A stretch of 8,109 nt of DNA from JAISFI01 sp031553775. GTDB lineage: Bacteria > Bacteroidota > Bacteroidia > Bacteroidales > Azobacteroidaceae. Position 1 is the stretch's first letter; each line of letters begins with the position of its first letter. A program made the position numbers and the translations under genes. The notes beneath the pieces are model-generated. The model was not told where the DNA came from, searched no databases, and saw only the letters and a program-made list of their open reading frames with translations. Positions 1 through 6,226 of the stretch are shown one piece after another. Location of the stretch: assembly GCA_031553775.1 (NCBI GenBank), contig JAVBLA010000078.1:1-8109 (forward strand), given 5' to 3'.

Positions 1-1
1 G

Positions 2-85
2 TATGCTCCGGGAATCTATTTTTTGGAAGTAATAAGTGACCGCTATAAGCTAGGTGGAAAATTTATAAAAAAGCAAACACCATGA
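2..85 (+). CDS. C-terminal end of a secreted protein with a T9SS-type sorting domain (5' partial)
   Basis: Only the last 27 codons are inside the window, and the gene begins to the left of it. The visible peptide contains APGIYFLEV, then a short turn, then GGKFIKK and a few more residues. This is the pattern that ends type A C-terminal sorting domains of type IX secretion cargo: a Pro-Gly-Val/Ile-Tyr strand, a hairpin turn, and a final strand ending in Lys-Phe-Ile-Lys. In known cases this domain takes the protein across the outer membrane and is then cleaved. The upstream catalytic or structural part is not visible, so the product cannot be named. The stop codon TGA at 83-85 overlaps the ATG of the next gene at 82-84, so the two are probably co-transcribed and translationally coupled. 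The family call is recognition from a short tail; the reading frame itself is clear. Confidence 0.7.
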   Translation, partial: YAPGIYFLEVISDRYKLGGKFIKKQTP

Positions 86-2373
86 AACGTTTAATTATCC
101 TAATAATTATTCTGTGCCTTTGTGGAAAGCTTTTTTCCCAAGTAGATGCACGTAACGGATGGAGACTCCCTACGGAGGGTGTTTTTCGAATTTTTATAGT
201 TTTTGCAGAAGCAACCGGGGATCCAAACTACAGCCAAGTCGTTCCGGGATGGCCAGCCGGACAGATGCCCGATGACCCGAACATTCATATTGATGCTTTT
301 GTAGGGTCCAATTACCGCAGTTTTATCAGTAGGTATTTCCATGAAATGTCTTTTGGTAAATTGGAAGTCATTGGAGATTATTATCCACATTTATTACAAA
401 TTCCGTATGATTCTAATGTAAATAGCATTGGAACATATTACCAGGCTTTTGATAAAATAAAAAATATTTGTAATGGACAACAGATACAAACGGCTAAGGG
501 TTTTCAATTTCCCGACGATTTTGATAATTGGACTTTAGGAACAACAGGGCAAGTAAAAGCCAAGAGTCCTGATAACTATGTAGATTGTATCATTGTTTAT
601 TGGAGAGTCAATAAATCCATTGGAGATTCTAGAGATGGAGGACAAACTTATCATGCTGACCCGGACAAAACCGTGATTGCCAATAAAAGTGGCACTTCCA
701 CCTATGGACGAATATACACTGACAACCCAACAATCTTTTGCCACGAATTTGCACACGGTATAATCGGCCCTAATGAGTTCCATACCGGTGGTGGTAACGG
801 AAACGGTATTTTTATGGAAAACTATGGAGGGTATGGAATGATATCTTCATACTTCAGAAATATGATCACGTATAACGCCTGGGACCGATACCGGCTGGGA
901 TGGAAAAACCCGCAGCATACTTATACGATTAGCGCACGAAATACAAACGGACAGGAAATCAACTCTGATCTGGCTTACGGGCAGGCTTTGAACGGGGATT
1001 CACTGATATTAGTCCTAAGGGATTTTTCCATTACCGGAGATGCCGCCAGGATCAAACTACCTTATCTCAAAACTTTGAATAGCCAGGCCAAAGAACAATG
1101 GCTGTGGTTGGAAAACCACCAATTGATCCCGGGAAATATCGAATACGAAGAATATAAGCATGGGCCCGGTTGCCAGATGTATTCGATTCCCAAGGGACTT
1201 TATCTTAATTTACAAGTCGGAAATGAAGATTTTACTACTTATGCTAATAGTGGTGCCAGTAGTATCTCTCCAATCGTCAACTTTGGAAATTATGACATCA
1301 TCGGATATGAACCTTCTACCAATCCGAACGGATCATCTATTACACTTGCAACGGCGGAAAGTTCATTTGAAAATCCATTTACAGGAATCGGATTTTCGTC
1401 ATTCCATCCTCAGGATCTGAATAATAATGATATTATTGAAGGACTGGAATGTTATTTTGACTTAGGAGTCCGATTGGATGGAAACGAACCTGATCCACAA
1501 AACTATGGATATCAGTTATTTCCCGCGCATGGATCCGTATTCGATGCTTTTTGCCCAGGTGATAAAATTTCCATATCGACTAATCCGGCGCCTGTGCCTA
1601 AAATGACTTATTTCAGAACAACCACCCTTGATCCCGTTCCAAGAACATTCGATAACCGGAAAATCTACCTGAACGGATTGTCTGTCAAAGTATTGGAACA
1701 ACAGGCAAACGGCGATGTAAAAGTATCTGTTAAATGGAATGATTTTGCCGTACGAAACCGGGTACGATGGTGCGGTGATATTGTATTGAATGAACGGGTG
1801 GATTTACAACCCAAAGGAACTTTGCTATTAGATATGGGTTTAACGCCTGTACGTCCGGTAGATCCTATTATTTTCAACGGTAAAAAAGTATTCTCTTCGC
1901 CCACTGTGTTTACCTGTAATGCAGGTTCCGTACTTCAGGCGCACCCTTCCAGTACAGTAATACTCAGTAACTACAGCAATTTTATAGCAAAAACAGGATC
2001 TTCACTTATTATAGACGACAAGTCACACTTGATAGTAAAACCGGGTTCTTTGCTTAAAATAGACTCTAATGCACAGGTACAATTGTCAGGAACCGGAAGA
2101 ATTACCATACAGAATGGTGGATATCTTTGCATAGCCCCGGGAGCCTGTATCGACCTGCAGGATCTTTCCAGTATTTTGTTCTTAGAGCCAGGCGCTATTC
2201 TGGGGACTAACGATTCTTCGTCGGGATGTATGTCGCCCGTTTCATTTTCGGGACAGGGAAATGTAATCGACGGTTCAGCCAATATGTATATCCAGAATGA
2301 AACGATTGCTTCCAACCGCTATATCGGAGGTAAAAATATATACTTAGGTAAGCAAAACCACAAGGAAATGTAG
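82..2373 (+). CDS. Secreted M6-like zinc metalloprotease with beta-solenoid C-terminal region, frameshifted near its end
   Basis: The 763 codons begin with a signal peptide (MKR, then a run of Ile/Leu to about residue 18, with a likely cut near FSQ-VDA). The protease domain spans roughly residues 30-300. It contains HEFAH at 221-225, the zinc-binding HExxH, followed by GIIGPNEFH to 234. A Met at 253 in GGYGMISS may be the Met-turn, and AWDRYRLGW at 266-274 is typical of M6 (immune inhibitor A-like) proteases. The usual M6 HExxHxxGxxD is altered: Ile228 stands for Gly and Asn231 for Asp. Residues about 620-763 form short beta repeats (LIVKPGSLLKI, GRITIQNGGYLCIAPGA), like the stacked C-terminal modules of many Bacteroidetes surface proteins. 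The frame ends at TAG TGA (2371-2376), but the homologous-looking tail continues in the -1 frame to 2480. The start is fixed by the signal peptide and the ATGA overlap with the preceding gene. Substrate is unknown. Confidence 0.8.
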   Translation: MKRLIILIIILCLCGKLFSQVDARNGWRLPTEGVFRIFIVFAEATGDPNYSQVVPGWPAGQMPDDPNIHIDAFVGSNYRSFISRYFHEMSFGKLEVIGDYYPHLLQIPYDSNVNSIGTYYQAFDKIKNICNGQQIQTAKGFQFPDDFDNWTLGTTGQVKAKSPDNYVDCIIVYWRVNKSIGDSRDGGQTYHADPDKTVIANKSGTSTYGRIYTDNPTIFCHEFAHGIIGPNEFHTGGGNGNGIFMENYGGYGMISSYFRNMITYNAWDRYRLGWKNPQHTYTISARNTNGQEINSDLAYGQALNGDSLILVLRDFSITGDAARIKLPYLKTLNSQAKEQWLWLENHQLIPGNIEYEEYKHGPGCQMYSIPKGLYLNLQVGNEDFTTYANSGASSISPIVNFGNYDIIGYEPSTNPNGSSITLATAESSFENPFTGIGFSSFHPQDLNNNDIIEGLECYFDLGVRLDGNEPDPQNYGYQLFPAHGSVFDAFCPGDKISISTNPAPVPKMTYFRTTTLDPVPRTFDNRKIYLNGLSVKVLEQQANGDVKVSVKWNDFAVRNRVRWCGDIVLNERVDLQPKGTLLLDMGLTPVRPVDPIIFNGKKVFSSPTVFTCNAGSVLQAHPSSTVILSNYSNFIAKTGSSLIIDDKSHLIVKPGSLLKIDSNAQVQLSGTGRITIQNGGYLCIAPGACIDLQDLSSILFLEPGAILGTNDSSSGCMSPVSFSGQGNVIDGSANMYIQNETIASNRYIGGKNIYLGKQNHKEM

Positions 2374-2480
2374 TGATCAACAATAATGCCGGTGTAATTC
2401 TGGAAGCCGTGGAAAATGTTTTCCTGGAAAACGGATTTGAAGTGGCTTTGGGAAGTGAATTCGAGATCAAAAAACGATGA
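2352..2480 (+). pseudogene. Out-of-frame C-terminal tail of the M6-like protease
   Basis: After the stop of the preceding frame, the -1 frame is open from 2352 to the TGA at 2478-2480. It encodes GNVVINNNAGVILEAVENV followed by FLENGFEVALGSEFEIKKR. Endings of the form GFEVxLGxEFEIK are common at the C-terminus of Bacteroidetes extracellular proteins with stacked beta modules, so this is almost certainly the original end of the 82-2373 protein. Adding one A to the AAAA run at 2354-2357 would restore a continuous reading (GKQKPQGNVVIN), which points to loss of a single base or to an assembly or sequencing error. It has no start codon of its own at a sensible place and is not a separate gene. 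Confidence 0.8.
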
Positions 2481-2486
2481 TAAATA

Positions 2487-2518
2487 TGTTCAGGCACTTT
2501 TATCTAAATGCCTGAACA
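2487..2518 (+). terminator. Hairpin after the protease gene, probable terminator
   Basis: TGTTCAGGCA (2487-2496) and TGCCTGAACA (2509-2518) form a perfect 10-bp stem with a 12-base loop. The hairpin begins 6 bases after the restored stop codon at 2478-2480. No T-run follows on either strand, so it is not a textbook intrinsic terminator. Its place, just behind a gene and in a gap between convergent genes, fits transcription termination or protection of the mRNA 3' end. Confidence 0.5.
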
Positions 2519-2547
2519 ATAATAAAAAGAAAATCTTTAATTGATTA

Positions 2548-2661
2548 ATGTACAACCACATGAGAATAATATGTATTAGCACTATTCCCTCCGGGGTTTA
2601 CGTTATTGGAATCTATGATAAAGAAAAATGTATTCATTCTGAAAAAATAGTTTTACAGTGA
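2548..2661 (+). pseudogene. Orphan tail of a T9SS C-terminal sorting domain
   Basis: An open stretch of 37 codons ends at TGA 2659-2661 and contains IPSGVYVIGIYDKE followed by SEKIVLQ. This is the closing part of a type A T9SS sorting domain: (L/I)PSGVY strand, acidic turn, then a strand ending in EKIVLQ. No signal peptide or passenger domain precedes it in this frame; a TGA lies just upstream at 2542-2544. In the neighbouring frame, codons from 2541 to 2573 could be the preceding strand (INVQPHENNM), which would need one more indel. It is most easily read as a remnant left after a deletion or recombination in a secreted-protein gene. It could also be the former tail of the protease gene, though a hairpin and stop codons now lie between them. 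Confidence 0.6.
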
Positions 2662-2662
2662 T

Positions 2663-2695
2663 GGAATTGCTTCGTACTACCTTCTCGCAGTGACG
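2663..2695. repeat. Dispersed repeat-like element (CGTCANTGCGAG...ACGAAGCAAT type)
   Basis: Read on the minus strand, the element starts CGTCACTGCGAG, has a short variable centre, and continues ACGAAGCAATTCC. I recognise this from memory as close to a short repeat present in many copies between genes in diverse bacteria (CGTCATTGCGAG ... ACGAAGCAATC). It lies directly after the stop of the hydrolase gene, a usual place for such elements. AGTGAC (2689-2694) and GTCACT (2701-2706) also form a 6-bp inverted repeat that runs into the stop codon of that gene. Confidence 0.5.
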
Positions 2696-2701
2696 AAAAA
2701 G

Positions 2702-3460
2702 TCACTCCGATTCGATTTCCAACCCGTCACAAGAAATAAAAACATTTTCCGGCATCCGTTTTTCCATTATAGCATGTAAACCGAAATGATGGCTCATATG
2801 GATCAGGTAGCTGCGTTTGGGCTGAATTTTTCGGATTTGGGCAAATGCTTCTTCAATAGTTTCATGTGAGATATGGGGTTGTTCCCGTAGGGCGTCGATG
2901 ATCAGGACATCCAGTCCTTCTAATTTGGCATATTCTTCTTCCGGGATATGTTTGAAATCAGTCAGGTAGGCCATATTGCCAATCCTGTAGCCGAATATAG
3001 GTAATCTACCATGTATCAACCGGATGGGTGTTACTTGAATTCCATCGGCTATAAAAGATTTGTTTTCAATGGGGTGTAAGTTAATTTCCGGTATTCCGGG
3101 ATATTTGTGCTCCGCAAAAGCATAAGGAATGCGGGTATGGATCGCAGTCGCCACGTATGATTCCGCATAAATATCCATGCTCCTTGTCTTACAGAAAGGC
3201 CGCAAATCGTCGATACCTCCCACATGATCGTAATGTTCATGAGTAACCAATACTGCCGAGATGGACGTAACTCTGGCTTTCAGCATCTGCCAGCGAAAAT
3301 CGGGTCCGCAGTCGATCAAAAGATTTTTTCCATCAATTGCCACCAGTACGGATGCCCGCAAGCGCCAGTCACGCCTGTCGGTAGAAGTACAGACCTCACA
3401 CCTGCAACCGATTTCCGGGTTACCGGTAGATGTTCCCGTGCCTAAAAAACGTATTTTCAT
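2702..3460 (-). CDS. PhnP-like metallo-beta-lactamase-fold hydrolase
   Basis: The 252-residue protein belongs to the metallo-beta-lactamase superfamily. The N-terminus has LGTGTSTGNPEIGCRCEVC; Cys19, Cys21 and Cys24 match the extra structural zinc site of PhnP-like proteins. The active-site motif is TH74-E-H76-Y-D78-H79-VGG. Further likely metal ligands are His150 (LIHGRLP), Asp168 (YLTDFKHI) and His221 (LIHMSHHFG), so the dinuclear metal site appears complete. Escherichia coli PhnP is a phosphodiesterase for a cyclic ribose phosphate in phosphonate breakdown, but no phn genes are visible here and the true substrate is unknown; a cytoplasmic phosphodiesterase or related hydrolase is the safest reading. 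The ATG at 3458-3460 overlaps the murB stop as ATGA, so translation is probably coupled. No signal peptide is present. Confidence 0.88.
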   Translation of the reverse strand: MKIRFLGTGTSTGNPEIGCRCEVCTSTDRRDWRLRASVLVAIDGKNLLIDCGPDFRWQMLKARVTSISAVLVTHEHYDHVGGIDDLRPFCKTRSMDIYAESYVATAIHTRIPYAFAEHKYPGIPEINLHPIENKSFIADGIQVTPIRLIHGRLPIFGYRIGNMAYLTDFKHIPEEEYAKLEGLDVLIIDALREQPHISHETIEEAFAQIRKIQPKRSYLIHMSHHFGLHAIMEKRMPENVFISCDGLEIESE

Positions 3461-4467
3461 CCGATATAAGCGACTTCCGGGTTGATTTCGATATTGAATT
3501 TTGCTTTGACCTGTTCCCGTACTTTTTCGGCCAGCGATGCGATTTCTTTTCCGGTGGCGCCGCCTTTGTTGACAAGTACCAGAGGCTGTTTGTCGTGTAC
3601 CGCGGCATTTCCCTGTTGAAACCCTTTCAATCCACAGTGATCGATCAGCCAGGCAGCAGGAATTTTGACAGAATTTTCCGATACGGGATAGGATGGTATA
3701 TCCGGATATTCTTCTTTCAATAGTTCGTATTGTGAACGGGACACAAAAGGATTCATAAAGAAACTGCCGGCATTACCTAAAACTTCCGGATCCGGAAGTT
3801 TGGATGCCCTGACGGTAATAACGGCATCCCTGACGGTTTGCAGGTTGATTTCTTTTCCATCGAGCACCTGTTTCAGATTTCCGTATTCCAGGCTAAATTG
3901 AGGTTGTTTAGAGAAACGGAAAGTGACATGCGTAACAATGAAGCGTCCTTTCCATTTTCCTTTGAAAATACTGTGCCGGTAGCCGAATTCACAATCTTTA
4001 TTCCCGAACAGATGTTTTTCTCCGGTTTGCATATCATAAGCGGTGACTTCTACGATCACATCTTTGGCTTCGCAACCATAAGCCCCGATATTCTGTACGG
4101 CAGATGCGCCGACTTCTCCCGGAATATTTGAAAGGTTTTCTATTCCTCCCCAACCTTTACCGACCGTATATATCACCAGGTCGTCCCAGGTCATCCCCGC
4201 TCCGACCCTGAGTTCCACAAAATGATCATCTTCCGATATCAATTCTATAGATGAGATACGGGAATGGAGGATAATTCCTTCATAATCGGAAAGAAATAAC
4301 AAATTACTTCCGGCTCCTATATGCAGTACCGGTTGAGACAGGAAATATTCGTCGGATAATATCTTCCGGAGTTCATCTTCGTTATCGTATGAAATAAACC
4401 AGCGGGTGGCGGCTTCTATGCCGAAAGTATTGTGGGAAAGAAGGGGGTAGTTTTGTTCGATAAACAT
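3457..4467 (-). CDS. murB: UDP-N-acetylenolpyruvoylglucosamine reductase
   Basis: MurB is a cytoplasmic FAD enzyme that reduces UDP-GlcNAc-enolpyruvate to UDP-N-acetylmuramate with NADPH in peptidoglycan precursor synthesis. With the start chosen here the protein has 336 residues, close to E. coli MurB. FAD-binding motifs are IGAGSNLLF (50-58) and NIPGEVGASAVQNIGAYG (114-131). Tyr163-Arg164 in GYRHSIFK marks a type I MurB, Ser235 in GNAGSFFMNP is the expected proton donor, and Glu331 in NPEVAYIG closes the active site. The frame is open further upstream, to an ATG at 4518, but those 17 codons are encoded by the inverted repeat and look like nothing in MurB. FIEQNYPLLSHNTFG after the ATG at 4465-4467 is the normal N-terminus. 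There is no Shine-Dalgarno sequence. The last bases overlap the hydrolase gene as ATGA. Confidence 0.95.
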   Translation of the reverse strand: MFIEQNYPLLSHNTFGIEAATRWFISYDNEDELRKILSDEYFLSQPVLHIGAGSNLLFLSDYEGIILHSRISSIELISEDDHFVELRVGAGMTWDDLVIYTVGKGWGGIENLSNIPGEVGASAVQNIGAYGCEAKDVIVEVTAYDMQTGEKHLFGNKDCEFGYRHSIFKGKWKGRFIVTHVTFRFSKQPQFSLEYGNLKQVLDGKEINLQTVRDAVITVRASKLPDPEVLGNAGSFFMNPFVSRSQYELLKEEYPDIPSYPVSENSVKIPAAWLIDHCGLKGFQQGNAAVHDKQPLVLVNKGGATGKEIASLAEKVREQVKAKFNIEINPEVAYIG

Positions 4468-4472
4468 GGGAG

Positions 4473-4535
4473 AAAATGAAGAATGAAGAATGAAGAATGA
4501 AGAGTTGAGATTCTTCATTCTTCATTCTTCATTTT
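4473..4535. repeat. Perfect 25-bp inverted repeat made of TGAAGAA heptamers
   Basis: The left arm (4473-4497) is AAAA followed by three TGAAGAA units, and the right arm (4511-4535) is its exact reverse complement. The loop is 13 bases (4498-4510), and the heptamer period continues for a few bases into it. The structure fills almost the whole gap between the SPOR gene stop and the murB start. In RNA of the SPOR-murB unit it would fold into a long hairpin ending in UUUU, five bases before CCC-AUG. It could act as a terminator, an attenuator of murB, or an mRNA processing or stability element; the sequence does not decide. Confidence 0.9.
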
Positions 4536-4536
4536 T

Positions 4537-5007
4537 TTAGTATTGTTGTTCCAAAAGCCATGCATCCTGGAATTCCGGAGCATATTGTGCTTTGATTTGA
4601 TCCCGTTTAGATGCGGCGCTGGCTTTATCGTCGTACGATGCAACGATTACGCGGTACATCATCGATTCATTCTGAGCCAGGATTACGTTGAAACCTTTAG
4701 CCGACATTCTTTCCTGTAAAGACAAAGCATTGGTTTTATTTTGGAAGCTACCGATTACGACATTGAAGCGTTTCAGTCCGGATCCGGAAACGGTGGTAAC
4801 CTTTTCTTTTCTTACTGTTGCTTCGGGTTGAGCCGTAGTTTCTGTTTTAGGTTTGTAAACAGGAGTTGTTTCTTCTACCGTAGTTTCGGGTTCTTTTTCT
4901 TTTGCTTTTTCGTAAGCTGCTTTGTAAGCGCTTTGTTTAGACTTACATGCAGTAAAAGAACAGACTAAGCACAATGCCAATCCGAATAACCAAATCTTTG
5001 AGTTCAT
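4537..5007 (-). CDS. SPOR-domain lipoprotein
   Basis: The 156-residue protein starts with a lipoprotein signal peptide: MNSK, a hydrophobic stretch, and the lipobox FTAC with the lipidated Cys at 21. Residues about 22-75 are a Lys/Glu/Thr/Pro-rich linker (AYKAAYEKAKEKEPETT), likely disordered. Residues about 80-152 are a SPOR domain: RFNVVIGSFQNKTNA, GFNVILAQ, MYRVIVASYDDKASA, then a closing helix and strand. SPOR domains bind glycan strands stripped of stem peptides at division sites, so the protein is probably an envelope lipoprotein touching peptidoglycan. The frame extends upstream to 5079, but the ATG at 5005-5007 is chosen because the signal peptide starts there and the promoter at 5037-5065 lies in the extension. 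It is the first gene of a probable unit with murB and the PhnP-like hydrolase. A specific division role is inference. Confidence 0.88.
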   Translation of the reverse strand: MNSKIWLFGLALCLVCSFTACKSKQSAYKAAYEKAKEKEPETTVEETTPVYKPKTETTAQPEATVRKEKVTTVSGSGLKRFNVVIGSFQNKTNALSLQERMSAKGFNVILAQNESMMYRVIVASYDDKASAASKRDQIKAQYAPEFQDAWLLEQQY

Positions 5008-5036
5008 AATGCTAAATTTTATTAGTTTTTCGTTTG

Positions 5037-5065
5037 CAAAAATACAATTATATTTTAAATAACAA
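5037..5065 (-). promoter_or_regulatory. Bacteroidetes-type promoter for the SPOR lipoprotein gene
   Basis: On the minus strand, TATTTTTG (5037-5044) matches the -7 consensus TAnnTTTG exactly. A TTG (5063-5065) lies 18 bp upstream as the -33 element. Transcription would begin near 5030, leaving a leader of a little over 20 bases before the ATG at 5007. This implies that the SPOR-murB-hydrolase unit is transcribed independently of the his genes. I see no convincing terminator between the hisB stop (5105) and this promoter, so read-through from hisB is possible. Confidence 0.7.
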
Positions 5066-5104
5066 CCTGAATCATTCAATGGTTCTGAATATGTTTAGGA
5101 TATT

Positions 5105-6226
5105 TTATAAGATACCTTTGGTTGAAGGTAATTCATACTTATAAATATCTCTCCTGATGGCCATTTTTACAGCCCGGGCAAAGGCTTTGAAAATGCCTTC
5201 TATTTTGTGATGTTCATTTTCTCCTTCCGCCTGGATATTGAGATTCATTTTAGCAGCATCGCTCAGGGATTTAAAGAAATGAAGGAACATTTCGGTGGGT
5301 ACATCCCCTACTTTTTCCCGTTTGAAAGAAGCATCCCAAACCAGCCAGGAACGGCCCCCGAAATCCAGCACAGCGCTACAGAGGCAATCATCCATGGGAA
5401 GGGAATAGCCGTAACGTTCGATGCCGCGCTTATTCCCCAAGGCTTTGTATATACATTCTCCCAGGGCAATGGCAGTATCTTCCACGGTATGGTGCTCATC
5501 TACATCCAGATCACCTTTCACCCGGATGGTCAGGTCCATTCCTGAATGTTTACCGATCTGTTCGAGCATGTGGTCGAAAAAATGCAATCCGGAAGAGATC
5601 TCCGTTTTCCCGTTACCATCCAGGTTGAGGGAAATAAAAATATCGGTTTCTTTGGTAGTCCGGCTCACTGTTGCCGTTCTTTCTCCGGCAAAAAGATGTT
5701 CTGTAATCCGGTCCCAATCCGTTGTATTGAGGGTTGTTTCCAATTTATGCTCAACCAGATATTCGTCGGCATCTTCGCCATCGTACAGCCAGATGGCTTT
5801 AGCACCGAGGTTTTTGGCCAGCATTACATCGGTAATCCGGTCGCCGACAACATAAGAATTAGCCAGGTCGTATTCGCCTGTCATATATTTTTTCAACATG
5901 CCTGTGCCCGGCTTACGGGTAGGCAGATTTTCTTCAGGGAAGCTTCTGTCTATCAGGATATCATCGAAAGAGATTCCTTCATTTTTAAAAGCCTGAAGAA
6001 TCTTGTTTTGCGCAGGCCAGAAAGTTTCTTCCGGAAAGGATTTGGTACCTAATCCGTCCTGGTTGGTGACCATCACCAGCTCGAAATCCAGGTTTTTCTT
6101 CAGGAAATACAGATTCCTGAATACTTTGGGATAGAACTCCAGTTTTTCCAGGCTGTCTAACTGGTAGTCGACGGGGGGCTCGATTACGAGGGTGCCGTCT
6201 CTGTCGATAAATAATGCTCTTTTCAT
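5105..6226 (-). CDS. hisB: Bifunctional histidinol-phosphatase / imidazoleglycerol-phosphate dehydratase
   Basis: The 373-residue fusion carries two steps of histidine synthesis in the cytoplasm. Residues 1 to about 165 are a HAD-type histidinol-phosphate phosphatase: nucleophile Asp8 and acid/base Asp10 in FIDRDGTL, TNQDGLGT at 54-61, RKP at 104-106, and GDRITD at 128-133. Residues about 180-373 are the dehydratase, which turns imidazoleglycerol phosphate into imidazole-acetol phosphate. Its metal-binding motifs are HFFDHM (215-220), DEHHTVED (243-250) and NEHHKIEG (337-344), and it ends in the usual LPSTKGIL. E. coli HisB binds a structural zinc with Cys93, His95, Cys101 and Cys103; here these positions are Asp, Ser, Leu and Thr, so that zinc site is absent. 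It lies 64 bases after hisC, and a heptamer repeat array abuts the start codon. No separate promoter was found, so it is probably co-transcribed with hisC. Confidence 0.97.
   Translation of the reverse strand: MKRALFIDRDGTLVIEPPVDYQLDSLEKLEFYPKVFRNLYFLKKNLDFELVMVTNQDGLGTKSFPEETFWPAQNKILQAFKNEGISFDDILIDRSFPEENLPTRKPGTGMLKKYMTGEYDLANSYVVGDRITDVMLAKNLGAKAIWLYDGEDADEYLVEHKLETTLNTTDWDRITEHLFAGERTATVSRTTKETDIFISLNLDGNGKTEISSGLHFFDHMLEQIGKHSGMDLTIRVKGDLDVDEHHTVEDTAIALGECIYKALGNKRGIERYGYSLPMDDCLCSAVLDFGGRSWLVWDASFKREKVGDVPTEMFLHFFKSLSDAAKMNLNIQAEGENEHHKIEGIFKAFARAVKMAIRRDIYKYELPSTKGIL

Noticed and set aside
15..24. TATTTTTTGG as a -7 promoter element for the protease gene
   Set aside because: The spacing is off by one from TAnnTTTG, and it lies inside the codons of the upstream sorting domain; co-transcription with the overlapping upstream gene is more likely.
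2350..2376. Programmed -1 ribosomal frameshift joining the two protease frames
   Set aside because: The crossing zone lacks a standard X-XXY-YYZ slippery heptamer in the right phase, and no clear downstream stimulatory structure was seen apart from the hairpin over 100 bases away. A lost base or sequencing error is simpler.
2702..3460. Phosphonate-degradation locus
   Set aside because: Only a PhnP-like protein is present, with no other phn genes; the neighbours are cell-wall and histidine genes.
4473..4535. CRISPR or phage-attachment repeat
   Set aside because: The unit is 7 bp with no spacers and there is no integrase or cas gene nearby; it is a simple tandem and inverted repeat.
5008..5079. 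N-terminal extension of the SPOR lipoprotein to an ATG at 5079
   Set aside because: The extension would bury the lipoprotein signal peptide inside the protein and would overlap the good -7/-33 promoter.
5066..5104. Terminator after hisB
   Set aside because: Only a weak 5-bp ATTCA/TGAAT pairing without a T-run was found, so I do not call it.
5546..6052. 168-codon open frame on the plus strand opposite hisB
   Set aside because: It is fully antisense to well-conserved hisB codons, resembles no family and has no promoter or signal. The same applies to the other open frames opposite murB, hisC, hisD and the protease.
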